Assembly: GCF_013394775.1 (NCBI RefSeq)
Contig: NZ_JABXYT010000001.1
Coordinates: 820,501-884,500 of the forward strand
Origin: Oribacterium sp. oral taxon 102
GTDB lineage: Bacteria > Bacillota > Clostridia > Lachnospirales > Lachnospiraceae
Direction of reading: 5' to 3'
Length of the DNA stretch: 64,000 bases
Made by a program: the position numbers and the translations under genes. The notes beneath the pieces were generated by a model. That model saw only the letters and a list, made by a program, of their open reading frames with translations. It was not told the DNA's origin and made no database searches. Positions 35,303 to 44,048 of the stretch are shown here, piece after piece (positions within the stretch are counted from its first letter, which is position 1; each line of letters starts with the position of its first letter).

Positions 35303-35664
35303 TTCTGGGCATCGGCTGTGATATTCTGGAGATAAAACGGATAAGGGATTTGCAGGAGAAGCGCAGGCTCGACAGGATCTATACGGAGGAGGAGCGCCGG
35401 CAGGCTATGGAACGAGCTTCCATGCTTGCCGGTGATTTTAGTGTGAAGGAGGCGGTAGCGAAGTGCTTCGGAACCGGGGTACGGGGCTTCGCGCTGACGG
35501 AGATCGAGGTGCTTCGGGATGCGTGCGGCAGACCCTATGTGAAGCTCTACGGGGCGGCGGAGGCGCTGTTCCAGAGACTGGGAGGGAGCCGTATCCATGT
35601 TTCGATCTCGGATACCGGAGAGCTTGTGACGGCGTTCGCCGTACTGGAGGGAGGGGAGACGTGA
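35299..35664 (+). CDS. acpS: Holo-[acyl-carrier-protein] synthase
   Basis: Transfers 4'-phosphopantetheine from CoA to acyl carrier protein. It has 121 residues, the normal size. Metal and CoA motifs GIGCDILEIKRI (Asp8) and FSVKEAVAKCFGTG (Glu in KEA) are visible. ATGA-type coupling joins it to rex, and its TGA overlaps the GTG start of nnrD. The rex-acpS-nnrD order suggests one operon. Confidence 0.94.
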   Translation: MILGIGCDILEIKRIRDLQEKRRLDRIYTEEERRQAMERASMLAGDFSVKEAVAKCFGTGVRGFALTEIEVLRDACGRPYVKLYGAAEALFQRLGGSRIHVSISDTGELVTAFAVLEGGET

Positions 35665-36638
35665 GGAAGGACGCTTCGGGAGAGGGAAGGCGCGTGCTTC
35701 AGCGGGAGGCGCTTCGCATTCCGCGCCGCAGGGAGGATTCCAATAAGGGGAGCTACGGGCGGCTGCTGCTTCTCGCCGGGAGCGAGGGGATGTGCGGTGC
35801 GGCGTACCTGTCCGCTTTGGCAGCGTATCGGAGCGGAGCAGGACTGGTTCGTATTCTTTCGCCGGAGCAGAACCGCATCGTTCTGCAGACGCTGCTGCCG
35901 GAGGCGGTGCTTCGCTGCTATCGGGAGCCGGCGGAGCTTCCCGGGCTCATCGAGAGGGAATGCGGCCGGGCGGATTTCCTCGTAGCAGGGCCGGGGATCG
36001 GAACCGCTGCGGCTGCGCAGCTGCTGCTTCGGTCTGTGCTTCGATACGGACAGGCGCCGCTGCTTCTGGACGCGGACGGGCTGAATCTGCTCGCGATGGA
36101 GGAGAGCCTGCGGGAGAGCTTTCGGCACTATGCACTCCGTTATCCGACGGTCGTGACCCCGCATCCGATGGAGATGGCGCGGCTTCTCGGGCGGCGCGTG
36201 GAGGAGATCGTCGCTGCGCCGGAGCGTGCTGCTGCGGCGTTTACGGAGCAGAGCCATGCGATCACGGTGCTGAAGGGGCACCGGAGCCTCGTGCTGGACG
36301 AGAGGCAGTGCTATCAGAATATGGAGCCCTCTCCTGCACTTTCCAAGGCAGGCTCCGGAGACGTACTGAGCGGCTGCATTGCGGGGCTCTATGAGGTGCT
36401 GAGGGCGGAGGTCGCGGAAGAGCCTGCACGAAAGGGGGCAGAATCCGGCGCGGAGCGAGACAGCGCGGGACAGGCGGCGCTTCTGTACCGGGCAGCCTGT
36501 CTCGCCGTGTCCGTACATGCTATCGCAGGACGGATCGCCGCGCGGGAGAAGGGAGAGCACGCGGTACTGGCGCGGGACACCGCCGATGCCATCGGTGCGG
36601 CGATGGAAACGTTTATGACAGAAGATACGGAGGAATGA
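35661..36638 (+). CDS. nnrD: ADP-dependent NAD(P)H-hydrate dehydratase
   Basis: Repairs hydrated NADH/NADPH. It has 325 residues and covers only the dehydratase (YjeF C-terminal, ribokinase-like) domain; the epimerase domain often fused to it is absent. Motifs are KGSYGRLLLLAGSEGMCGA, AGPGIGT, VTPHPMEMARLLG, KGHRSLV and SKAGSGDVLSGCIAGL. The start is GTG 35661, overlapping the acpS stop; the frame is open further upstream only as a shadow of acpS. An insertion of about 20 residues (EEPARKGAESGAERDSAGQ) lies near the C terminus. Confidence 0.92.
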   Translation: MRKDASGEGRRVLQREALRIPRRREDSNKGSYGRLLLLAGSEGMCGAAYLSALAAYRSGAGLVRILSPEQNRIVLQTLLPEAVLRCYREPAELPGLIERECGRADFLVAGPGIGTAAAAQLLLRSVLRYGQAPLLLDADGLNLLAMEESLRESFRHYALRYPTVVTPHPMEMARLLGRRVEEIVAAPERAAAAFTEQSHAITVLKGHRSLVLDERQCYQNMEPSPALSKAGSGDVLSGCIAGLYEVLRAEVAEEPARKGAESGAERDSAGQAALLYRAACLAVSVHAIAGRIAAREKGEHAVLARDTADAIGAAMETFMTEDTEE

Positions 36639-36642
36639 GAGG

Positions 36643-37674
36643 ATGCAGACAGCGATCATAGACCTGCATGTACATCTGGATGGATCGATCCCGCTCCGGA
36701 CTGCCGGAAAGCTGCTGCATCGTCTGGGACTTCACCGGGAATGGGACGAGGCAGCGCTTCGACGGAATATGCAGGCGCCGGAGGACTGTCCGGATTTAAA
36801 TGCGTATCTTTCTGTTTTTGACCTGCCGCTCCGGCTGATGCAGAGCCGGGAGGGGATCGAGGCGGTCAGCTACGCCTTCCATGAGCTGCTTGCGCAGCAG
36901 GGACTTTTGTATGCGGAGCCGCGTTTCGCGCCCTCCGGCCTGACCGGGCAGGGGCTCCGGCAGGAGGAGGCGCTGCAAAGTGCGCTCAGGGGGCGGGAGC
37001 GGTACTACCGTGAGCATCCGGATTCTGTCCTGCACAGCGGCTTCCTGCTCTGCGCGATGCGCGGGGACAGCAGGGAGAATGCGCGGGAAAATACGGAATG
37101 CTTCGAGCTCGCAGCAGAATACCTCGGGAGAGGCGTGCTGGGCGTAGATCTGGCGGGGGCGGAGGCGCTCTACCCGACCGAACGTTATCGAGAACTGTTT
37201 GAAAGAGCCGCCAAACTGGGGCTTCCGTATACGATTCATGCGGGGGAAGCCGCAGGAGAGGAGAGCATACGGGCAGCGCTCTCCTTTCAGCCGCAGAGGA
37301 TCGGGCATGGTATCCGCGCGGCAGAATCGCCGGAGCTGCTGCGGGAGCTTGCGGCGCGGCAGATCCCGCTGGAGCTCTGCCCGAGCAGCAACCTTCAGAC
37401 CCGGATCTTTCCGGAGCTATCTACCTTCCCGCTGCGTATGCTTTACGGGCAGGGCGTGAAGCTTACGGTCAACACGGACAATATGACGGTATCAAACACG
37501 AGTCTGTCCCGGGAGCTTTCTCTTCTGCGGATATACTGCGGACTGGACCTGCGGATGGAGCGTACGCTTCTGGAAAATGCCGCGGACAGTATCTTCGCCG
37601 GAGAGGAGGAGCGTGTGCGGCTGAGAGACGCGGTCGCCGCCCTGCCGTGGGAGCGGGAAACGGTATTTCGGTGA
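36643..37674 (+). CDS. add: Adenosine deaminase family protein
   Basis: A 343-residue metal-dependent deaminase. Zinc ligands and active-site motifs are DLHVHLDGSIPL near residue 6, YTIHAGEAAG near 197 and RIGHGIRA near 218. In place of the usual HTDDP it has NTDNMTVSNT. It keeps the Asp of the motif, so activity is likely. The substrate is probably adenosine or deoxyadenosine; adenine or an N6-modified base cannot be excluded. It begins four bases after nnrD with GGAGGAATGAGAGG before the ATG. Confidence 0.88.
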   Translation: MQTAIIDLHVHLDGSIPLRTAGKLLHRLGLHREWDEAALRRNMQAPEDCPDLNAYLSVFDLPLRLMQSREGIEAVSYAFHELLAQQGLLYAEPRFAPSGLTGQGLRQEEALQSALRGRERYYREHPDSVLHSGFLLCAMRGDSRENARENTECFELAAEYLGRGVLGVDLAGAEALYPTERYRELFERAAKLGLPYTIHAGEAAGEESIRAALSFQPQRIGHGIRAAESPELLRELAARQIPLELCPSSNLQTRIFPELSTFPLRMLYGQGVKLTVNTDNMTVSNTSLSRELSLLRIYCGLDLRMERTLLENAADSIFAGEEERVRLRDAVAALPWERETVFR

Positions 37675-37731
37675 ATTGCGCGTAAGGGGGTCTGCAAAAT
37701 AGATCTTTGCACCGGAACCGTCATTTCGTTT

Positions 37732-39906
37732 TCAGAGGGAGGCTCGGATGCCCTTCATGGAGAGGGAAATTTTCTTTTTCTCCGTATCGACGGAGAGCAC
37801 TCTTACGCTGACGATATCGCCGAGCTTTACGACATCGAGCGGATGCTTCACGAAACGATCGGCGAGCTGGGAGATATGTACCAGACCGTCCTGATGAACG
37901 CCGATATCGACGAATGCGCCGAAGTCGACGATATTCCGGACGGTTCCCTTGAGAAGCATGCCGGGCTTCAGATCGGCGAGCAGCAGGACATCGGAGCGGA
38001 GCACCGGGGCGGGGACATCCTCTCTGGGGTCTCTTCCGGGCTTCTGCAGCTCTCCGAGGATGTCCTGCAGCGTGAATTCTCCGATGCCGAGCTGCGCGGC
38101 AAGCTCCTGAACTGAGAGACCCGCTTCCTTCCGTCTCTTCTCGATATCCGCTATGCCGCCGTTTCGAAGCGCGCCCTCCGGGCAGTGCAGGAGATGCAGC
38201 AGCGCCTTGGCGCTTTCATAGCTCTCCGGATGCACCGCGCTGGCATCGAGCGGCTCCCTGCCGCCGTGTATACGAAGAAAGCCGGCGCATTGCTCGAATG
38301 CCTTCGGTCCGAGCTTCGGTACCTTGAGCAGGTCGCGGCGGCGCTCGAAGCTGCCGTTTTCCTCACGGTATTTCACGATATTTGCCGCGAGCGTCCTGCT
38401 GATGCCGGAGATATAGGAGAGGAGGGCGGCGGAGGCAGTATTCACATCCACGCCGACCCGGTTGACACAGTCCGAAACGACGCTGCTGAGCTGTGCATTC
38501 AGCTTCGTCTGGTTCATGTCGTGCTGATACTGCCCGACGCCGATTGACTTCGGGTCGATTTTGACCAGCTCCGCGAGCGGATCCTGCAGCCGCCGCGCCA
38601 TGGAGACCGCGCTGCGCTGTCCGACATCCAGCCCCGGGAATTCCTCCGTGGCGAGCTGAGAGGCGGAGTAGACAGAGGCCCCCGCTTCATTGACGATTAC
38701 ATACTGTACCGGAAGCCTGCTTCGCCTTAGGAAGTCCGCAATGATCTGCTCGGACTCCCGGGAGGCGGTGCCGTTGCCCAGTGAGATAATGTCGACATGG
38801 TGCTTCCGGATCAGACGCTCGATCAGTTCCATTGCTTCCCGTACCCGGTTCTGGGGCGCGGTAGGATAAATGACGGCGGTGTCCAGCACCTTGCCGGTCG
38901 CGTCCACTATGGCGATCTTGCAGCCGGTGCGAAAGCCCGGATCCCAGCCGAGCACGGTCTTGCCGGAGATCGGCGGCTGCATCAGGAGCTGCATCAGGTT
39001 GCTGCCGAAGACCTTGATCGCACCGTCCTCCGCTCTTTCGCTAAGCTCGTTTCGAAGCTCGGTTTCGATGGAGGGCGCAATGAGACGTCGATAGGCATCC
39101 CGGACAGTCTCCTCGAGATAGGGGGAGGTCAGTACGTTTTGCCCGACATGGCAGTGCTCTTTGAGGTAGCGGAGGATCTCCTCCTCGGGGACTTCGATCC
39201 GAATCGTCAGAAGCTTCTCCTTTTCTCCGCGGTTCAGGGCAAGGATGCGATGTCCCGGGATCCGGCGGAGCGGCTCGCTGTAGGCGAAGTAGCTCTCATA
39301 GACCATCGCCTCCGGACGTTTCTCCTCTCGTGCGGAGGAGAGCAGCAGCCCGTACCGGTAGCTTTTCTGACGGATCCACGCGCGGAAGCCGGCATTGTCC
39401 GCGATCTGCTCGGCGAGGATATCCTTCGCGCCGGCGATCGCTGCCTCTACGGAGTCTACGCCCTTTTCCGGGTCGAGGTAGCGCTCTGCCTCCTCCGGGA
39501 CAGGGCGGGAGGCAGAGCGGGAGAGCAGGTATTCCGAGAGTCCCGAGAGCCCCCTCTCTCGGGCGAGCATCGCGCGGGTGCGGCGCTTCGGCTTGTAGGG
39601 GCGGTAAATGTCCTCCAGCTTTACGGCGGTATCCGCCGCCTTGATTTCCTGCCGGAGTGCTTCGCTCAGTTTGCCCTGCTCCTCGATGGAGCGCAGAATG
39701 CTTGCCTTGCGCTCTTCGAGATTCCGGAGGTAACGGAGGCGTTCCTCCAGGCTGCGGAGAAGCTCGTCATTCAGCCCGCCGGTTTTCTCCTTCCGATAGC
39801 GGGCGATAAACGGAACGGTATTGCCCTCATCGAGGAGGGTAATGACGGATTCGGTCTGGGAGGGACGGATGCCGAGCTCCCGGCTGAGTATCTCTGTGAT
39901 GTTCAT
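37732..39906 (-). CDS. tex: Tex family RNA-binding transcription accessory protein
   Basis: A 724-residue Tex protein. The order is an N-terminal Tex domain (FIARYRKEKTGGLND, YRPYKPKRRTRAMLARERGLS), a YqgF/RNase H-like domain (VLGWDPGFRTGCKIA near residue 320), helix-hairpin-helix motifs (DVNTASAALLSYISGI, LLKVPKLGPKAFEQCAGFLR), and a C-terminal S1 domain (LKGTVRNIVDFGAFVDIG). It acts on RNA and transcription complexes, exact role unclear. It is downstream of the uridine-kinase-like gene on the same strand. Confidence 0.95.
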   Translation of the reverse strand: MNITEILSRELGIRPSQTESVITLLDEGNTVPFIARYRKEKTGGLNDELLRSLEERLRYLRNLEERKASILRSIEEQGKLSEALRQEIKAADTAVKLEDIYRPYKPKRRTRAMLARERGLSGLSEYLLSRSASRPVPEEAERYLDPEKGVDSVEAAIAGAKDILAEQIADNAGFRAWIRQKSYRYGLLLSSAREEKRPEAMVYESYFAYSEPLRRIPGHRILALNRGEKEKLLTIRIEVPEEEILRYLKEHCHVGQNVLTSPYLEETVRDAYRRLIAPSIETELRNELSERAEDGAIKVFGSNLMQLLMQPPISGKTVLGWDPGFRTGCKIAIVDATGKVLDTAVIYPTAPQNRVREAMELIERLIRKHHVDIISLGNGTASRESEQIIADFLRRSRLPVQYVIVNEAGASVYSASQLATEEFPGLDVGQRSAVSMARRLQDPLAELVKIDPKSIGVGQYQHDMNQTKLNAQLSSVVSDCVNRVGVDVNTASAALLSYISGISRTLAANIVKYREENGSFERRRDLLKVPKLGPKAFEQCAGFLRIHGGREPLDASAVHPESYESAKALLHLLHCPEGALRNGGIADIEKRRKEAGLSVQELAAQLGIGEFTLQDILGELQKPGRDPREDVPAPVLRSDVLLLADLKPGMLLKGTVRNIVDFGAFVDIGVHQDGLVHISQLADRFVKHPLDVVKLGDIVSVRVLSVDTEKKKISLSMKGIRASL

Positions 39907-40007
39907 TCTGCGTTGTTCTTTCCCTTCGTTACTATTGTATGAGCTTCCGCAGTAAGGTGAGGCGGAAGCTTATGTGATGCTGTGACTTAGCGCATGGAAT
40001 TATGCCG

Positions 40008-40101
40008 ACAGTTCAGATAAGCGATTTTATGCCGGATAGGACAATGGAAAGCCTGTTCATGGCAATCGTTTCTGCTTCAGCGAATGGCTTACCTGAACTG
40101 T
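40008..40101. repeat. Inverted repeat of the ACAGTTC family
   Basis: ACAGTTCAGATAAGC (40008-40022) and GCTTACCTGAACTGT (40087-40101) are reverse complements at 14 of 15 positions around a 64-base interior. Related arms occur at 55119-55161 and 56588-56627. It fills most of the 236-base gap between tex and the uridine-kinase-like gene. Confidence 0.7.
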
Positions 40102-40142
40102 TGCGGAGCTGGAAGCTTTCAGGATATTGCAGGATAGGTGCT

Positions 40143-40769
40143 TCACAGTACGAGGTCAGCGTTTTCCATGATGCGGAATCTCTCGAAATACGCCTCCTCC
40201 TTCGGGATCCAGAGCTCCCGGAAGCGGACGAGTCCTTCGTCGCCGACGCGGGCGCGGAGCCTCTTTAGCTGCGTTTCTTTGTCTACGGTCAGGAAGATTC
40301 GAAGCTGGTACGGATTTCCGAAATAGGGGTGGCAGCTGTAGGTGCCCTCGAAGAGATTCAGCCGCTTCGCGGAGATCGTCTGTTCCCTATCCTTGGGAAA
40401 GCGCATCGTATGACAGTCGAAGGGACGGTAGATGACAGGATCTCCGTACCAGACCGGGATCAGCACCTCCTCCCGGAAGCGCTCATAGTCCAGATTGCCG
40501 CCGATCTCTGCCATGCGTTCTTCGCTCCGCTGCGCCTCCTGCGGGAAAAAGTCGTCGAGATGAAAGAGGTTCGCCGCATCCGGATAGCGGCGCAGGAGGA
40601 AGCTCGCGAGCGTAGACTTGCCGCTGCCGCTCCTTCCGTCGATCGCGGCCATCAGGATTTCCTCCGAACCGGCAAGGAGCGCGTCGATCGCCTCTATTAC
40701 GGGAGCGAAGCGGCGCTCCGGTGTTGAATCGGGACAGCGCTCCGTAAAATGTGTGATTTTTTCAGACAT
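40143..40769 (-). CDS. Uridine kinase-like P-loop protein
   Basis: A 208-residue nucleoside/sugar kinase of the uridine kinase-like group. Walker A is DGRSGSGKST near residue 46, followed by FHLDDFFP (Walker-B-like and base-binding region) and FEGTYSCHPYF. It is commonly annotated as uridine kinase, but such proteins differ from true Udk, so the substrate is open. The start is 40769 with GGAGGAGG before the ATG; the frame continues to 40859 without a ribosome site. Confidence 0.82.
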   Translation of the reverse strand: MSEKITHFTERCPDSTPERRFAPVIEAIDALLAGSEEILMAAIDGRSGSGKSTLASFLLRRYPDAANLFHLDDFFPQEAQRSEERMAEIGGNLDYERFREEVLIPVWYGDPVIYRPFDCHTMRFPKDREQTISAKRLNLFEGTYSCHPYFGNPYQLRIFLTVDKETQLKRLRARVGDEGLVRFRELWIPKEEAYFERFRIMENADLVL

Positions 40770-40873
40770 AAGCCTCCTCCTCTTCGATGCCTCCTCAGTA
40801 TAACGGATTTCCATGGAGCTGTCAGCTGAAACATAGGGGATGTGTGATCCATAAGGCAATGTGCTGCCCTGAC

Positions 40874-40914
40874 AGCAGAAGGGGCTGTCCCGTATCGGGA
40901 CAGCCCCTTCTGCT
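40874..40914. other. Very strong hairpin without T-run after enolase
   Basis: A 19-base perfect stem (from AGCAGAAGGGGCTG to its complement) closes on a TAT loop, 32 bases beyond the enolase stop. No T-run follows on either strand. It may be an mRNA 3'-end protector, an attenuator towards the next gene, or a factor-dependent stop. Confidence 0.7.
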
Positions 40915-40945
40915 GCAGCGTCGTCTACGCTTGTATAAAAAGGAA

Positions 40946-42259
<1,314 letters not shown>

Positions 42260-42290
42260 TTATAAATGCCTGCCGTAGCTCTGCTCTGAC

Positions 42291-42316
42291 AGTTGGTTAG
42301 CTTGATTTAACCAACT
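42291..42316. promoter_or_regulatory. Candidate operator at the enolase start site
   Basis: AGTTGGTTA and TAACCAACT are perfect reverse complements separated by eight bases. They cover the expected enolase transcription start, directly after its -10 box, as a repressor site would. Confidence 0.65.
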
Positions 42317-42318
42317 AG

Positions 42319-42347
42319 ATAGTACAGATTTTGTCGGGGATTGTCAA
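42319..42347 (-). promoter_or_regulatory. SigA promoter of enolase
   Basis: On the minus strand TTGACA and TACTAT are 17 bases apart, giving a leader of about 70 bases. Confidence 0.85.
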
Positions 42348-42398
42348 GGAATTGTATTTCCGACAGTACAAGACTATCTCTTCCAAAGGATGAAAGAT

Positions 42399-42412
42399 GT
42401 TGCATATGCAAC
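42399..42412. promoter_or_regulatory. CRP/FNR-like palindrome upstream of the DUF1858-hemerythrin operon
   Basis: GTTGCATATGCAAC is a perfect 14-base palindrome centred at 42405.5. The -10 box TATAAC is at 42435-42440 and there is no good -35 box. If transcription starts at about 42447, the centre is at about -41.5, the class II activator position of CRP/FNR-family proteins. Confidence 0.65.
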
Positions 42413-42501
42413 ATTATATTCCGGATATCTGTGATATAACTTAGCACATGCTGCGAGAGCGGCAGAACGATTGAGAGAAAGTCTATTTGGAGGAAAGTGA
42501 T

Positions 42502-42708
42502 ATGGCACAGATTCATGGTGAAATGTTGGTTGGTGAGATCGTTAATCAGTACCCGAACCTGATCGATGCGCTGCTGGAGGTCGGGATGCATTGCCTCGGC
42601 TGTCCGAGCTCTCAGATGGAGTCCCTGCAGGATGCCTGCATGGTACACGGGCTGAATCCGGAGGAGGTTATCACGATGCTCAATGGGAAGCTTGCAGAGG
42701 AGGCGTAA
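42502..42708 (+). CDS. DUF1858 domain protein
   Basis: A 68-residue protein consisting of one DUF1858 domain, with the redox-type pair CLGC in GMHCLGCPSSQMESL (residues about 31-34). Such domains accompany hybrid-cluster proteins and other redox or nitrosative-stress proteins, but no reaction is established. The start is ATG 42502 with GGAGGAAAG before it, not TTG 42487. Its stop abuts the next start (TAA ATG), so the two are coupled. First gene of a three-gene operon ending in a hemerythrin protein. Confidence 0.88.
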   Translation: MAQIHGEMLVGEIVNQYPNLIDALLEVGMHCLGCPSSQMESLQDACMVHGLNPEEVITMLNGKLAEEA

Positions 42709-43335
42709 ATGAGCGCATTTCTGGGGCCGATCCACTACTGGCTGTACGGCAAGATCCGAATACAGGAGGAAATGATCCGGAGCGCAGCGGCGTGCGGGGA
42801 GGCGCAGGGCTGGCAGGAGCTTACGGAGGCGCTTCGTGCGGAGACCGTCTCCGGAGAGCTTCGGCCGCTGGAGGAGCTGATCGACACCGCCAATATTCAC
42901 GGCTGGCTGCAGGATCGGATTCATGATGCCGAGGGGCGCTATGCCCGTCTCGTGACGGCGCTTCTGACAGGGCATGCGGAGCGTATGCAGGAGCTGAAGA
43001 GCACGCTCTACAGGCTGGGAGAGGCGCACGGGGTTGCAGCAGATGCGGATGCCAGAGACGCTTATCAGGCATTCGAGGACAGTCTCCTGAACGGAATGCC
43101 CTGCGACAGGGTCAATGTCTTGACAGAGCAGGAGACGGGGAGGTGCTCCTGGCGGCAGACCAGCGACATTCACGGACAGTACTGGGCAGCGGCGGGCGGC
43201 GATGCAGCGGTCTATTATGTGCTTCGGACAGCATTCATGGAGGGCATGCTTTCCCGATCGGGGCTGCACCTTACGGAGGCAGAGGATTTCGCTTACACGG
43301 TAACGGCGGAGCGGCAGGATGTTAAGGATCTGTAA
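42709..43335 (+). CDS. Conserved-looking protein of unknown function in the hemerythrin operon
   Basis: I do not recognise this 208-residue protein. It has no signal peptide or membrane helix. It is predicted to be mostly helical and acidic in its first 130 residues. A distinctive region CSWRQTSDIHGQYWAAAGGD follows near residue 145, then YYVLRTAFMEGML. Only two cysteine-bearing motifs (MPCDR and GRCSW) and one His in the later part could bind metal. It sits immediately after DUF1858 and 9 bases before the hemerythrin gene, so it probably works with them. Confidence 0.8.
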   Translation: MSAFLGPIHYWLYGKIRIQEEMIRSAAACGEAQGWQELTEALRAETVSGELRPLEELIDTANIHGWLQDRIHDAEGRYARLVTALLTGHAERMQELKSTLYRLGEAHGVAADADARDAYQAFEDSLLNGMPCDRVNVLTEQETGRCSWRQTSDIHGQYWAAAGGDAAVYYVLRTAFMEGMLSRSGLHLTEAEDFAYTVTAERQDVKDL

Positions 43336-43344
43336 AGGTGGAAT

Positions 43345-43911
43345 ATGAATTACAGCATTGAACTGATGATAAAGGAGCATGACGATATCAACCGCATGAA
43401 TCTGGTGATGCGGAACATCTGTCTCGGGATCATGGAGGGGGCGGAGGTGCCGACAGAGGATTTTCGGCACATCATCGATTTCGTGCGGAACTACGCGGAT
43501 AAGCATCATCACGGCAAGGAGGAGCGGTATCTCTTCCCGAAGATGGTGGAGCGAATGGGAGCGATTGCGGAAAATCTCGTGACGCACGGGATGCTCGTGG
43601 AGCATGATCTCGGCAGGGGGCATATCCGTGCGCTGGAGACGGCGCTGAATGAATATGAGAAGCGGGAGACACCGGAGCTTCGGCTGGACATCATTACCGA
43701 GGCGATGGGCTATGCGCATCTCCTGCAGCTCCATACCGAGAAGGAGAACAGCGTGGTATATCCCTTCGCGGAGCGCTCCCTCTCGGCAGAGGACTTCGAC
43801 TATGTCAATGAAGGCAGCAAGCGCTTCGAGTCTGAGCAGACGGAAAAGGGCGTACAGCAGAAGTACCTGACGCTTCTTGAGAATATGGAAGAGAAGTATC
43901 GGAGAGCATAG
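43345..43911 (+). CDS. Hemerythrin-domain (HHE) protein
   Basis: A 188-residue hemerythrin-like protein that probably carries a di-iron centre for O2 or NO sensing, storage or detoxification. Ligand-type residues are His12 (KEHDDI), His41 (RHIIDF), HHHGKEERYLFP near residues 54-65 (HxxxE), EHDLGRGH near 87, and LLQLHTEKENSVVYP near 116. Its family is like the YtfE/ScdA C-terminal domain but without the N-terminal ScdA domain; the DUF1858 gene upstream may take that part. Confidence 0.88.
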   Translation: MNYSIELMIKEHDDINRMNLVMRNICLGIMEGAEVPTEDFRHIIDFVRNYADKHHHGKEERYLFPKMVERMGAIAENLVTHGMLVEHDLGRGHIRALETALNEYEKRETPELRLDIITEAMGYAHLLQLHTEKENSVVYPFAERSLSAEDFDYVNEGSKRFESEQTEKGVQQKYLTLLENMEEKYRRA

Positions 43912-43938
43912 GAATCATAATCATAAAGAAAGTGAACA

Positions 43939-43970
43939 GAGAGTCCGGCGGAAATTGCCGGGCTCTTTTT
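43939..43970 (+). terminator. Intrinsic terminator of the hemerythrin operon
   Basis: GAGTCCGGC and GCCGGGCTC form the stem, followed by five T, about 28 bases after the stop codon. Confidence 0.85.
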
Positions 43971-43995
43971 CTATGTGTGCCTGTCAGGCGTACCT

Positions 43996-44039
43996 AAAAA
44001 CACCGCAGCACCGGGAATTTCCGGTGCTGCGATGTTTTT
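43996..44039. terminator. Bidirectional terminator, mainly for the aminopeptidase P gene
   Basis: AAAAACACCGCAGCACCGG pairs with CCGGTGCTGCGATGTTTTT around a GAATTT loop. On the minus strand it lies ten bases after the aminopeptidase stop. Confidence 0.88.
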
Positions 44040-44048
44040 AAGAAAAAA

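Noticed and set aside
40002..40268. 88-residue plus-strand open frame between tex and the uridine-kinase-like gene
   Set aside because: It runs through an inverted repeat and then antisense to the kinase gene, without a ribosome site.
42709..43335. Second hemerythrin domain in the 208-residue protein
   Set aside because: The characteristic HxxxE and spaced His ligands are not present.
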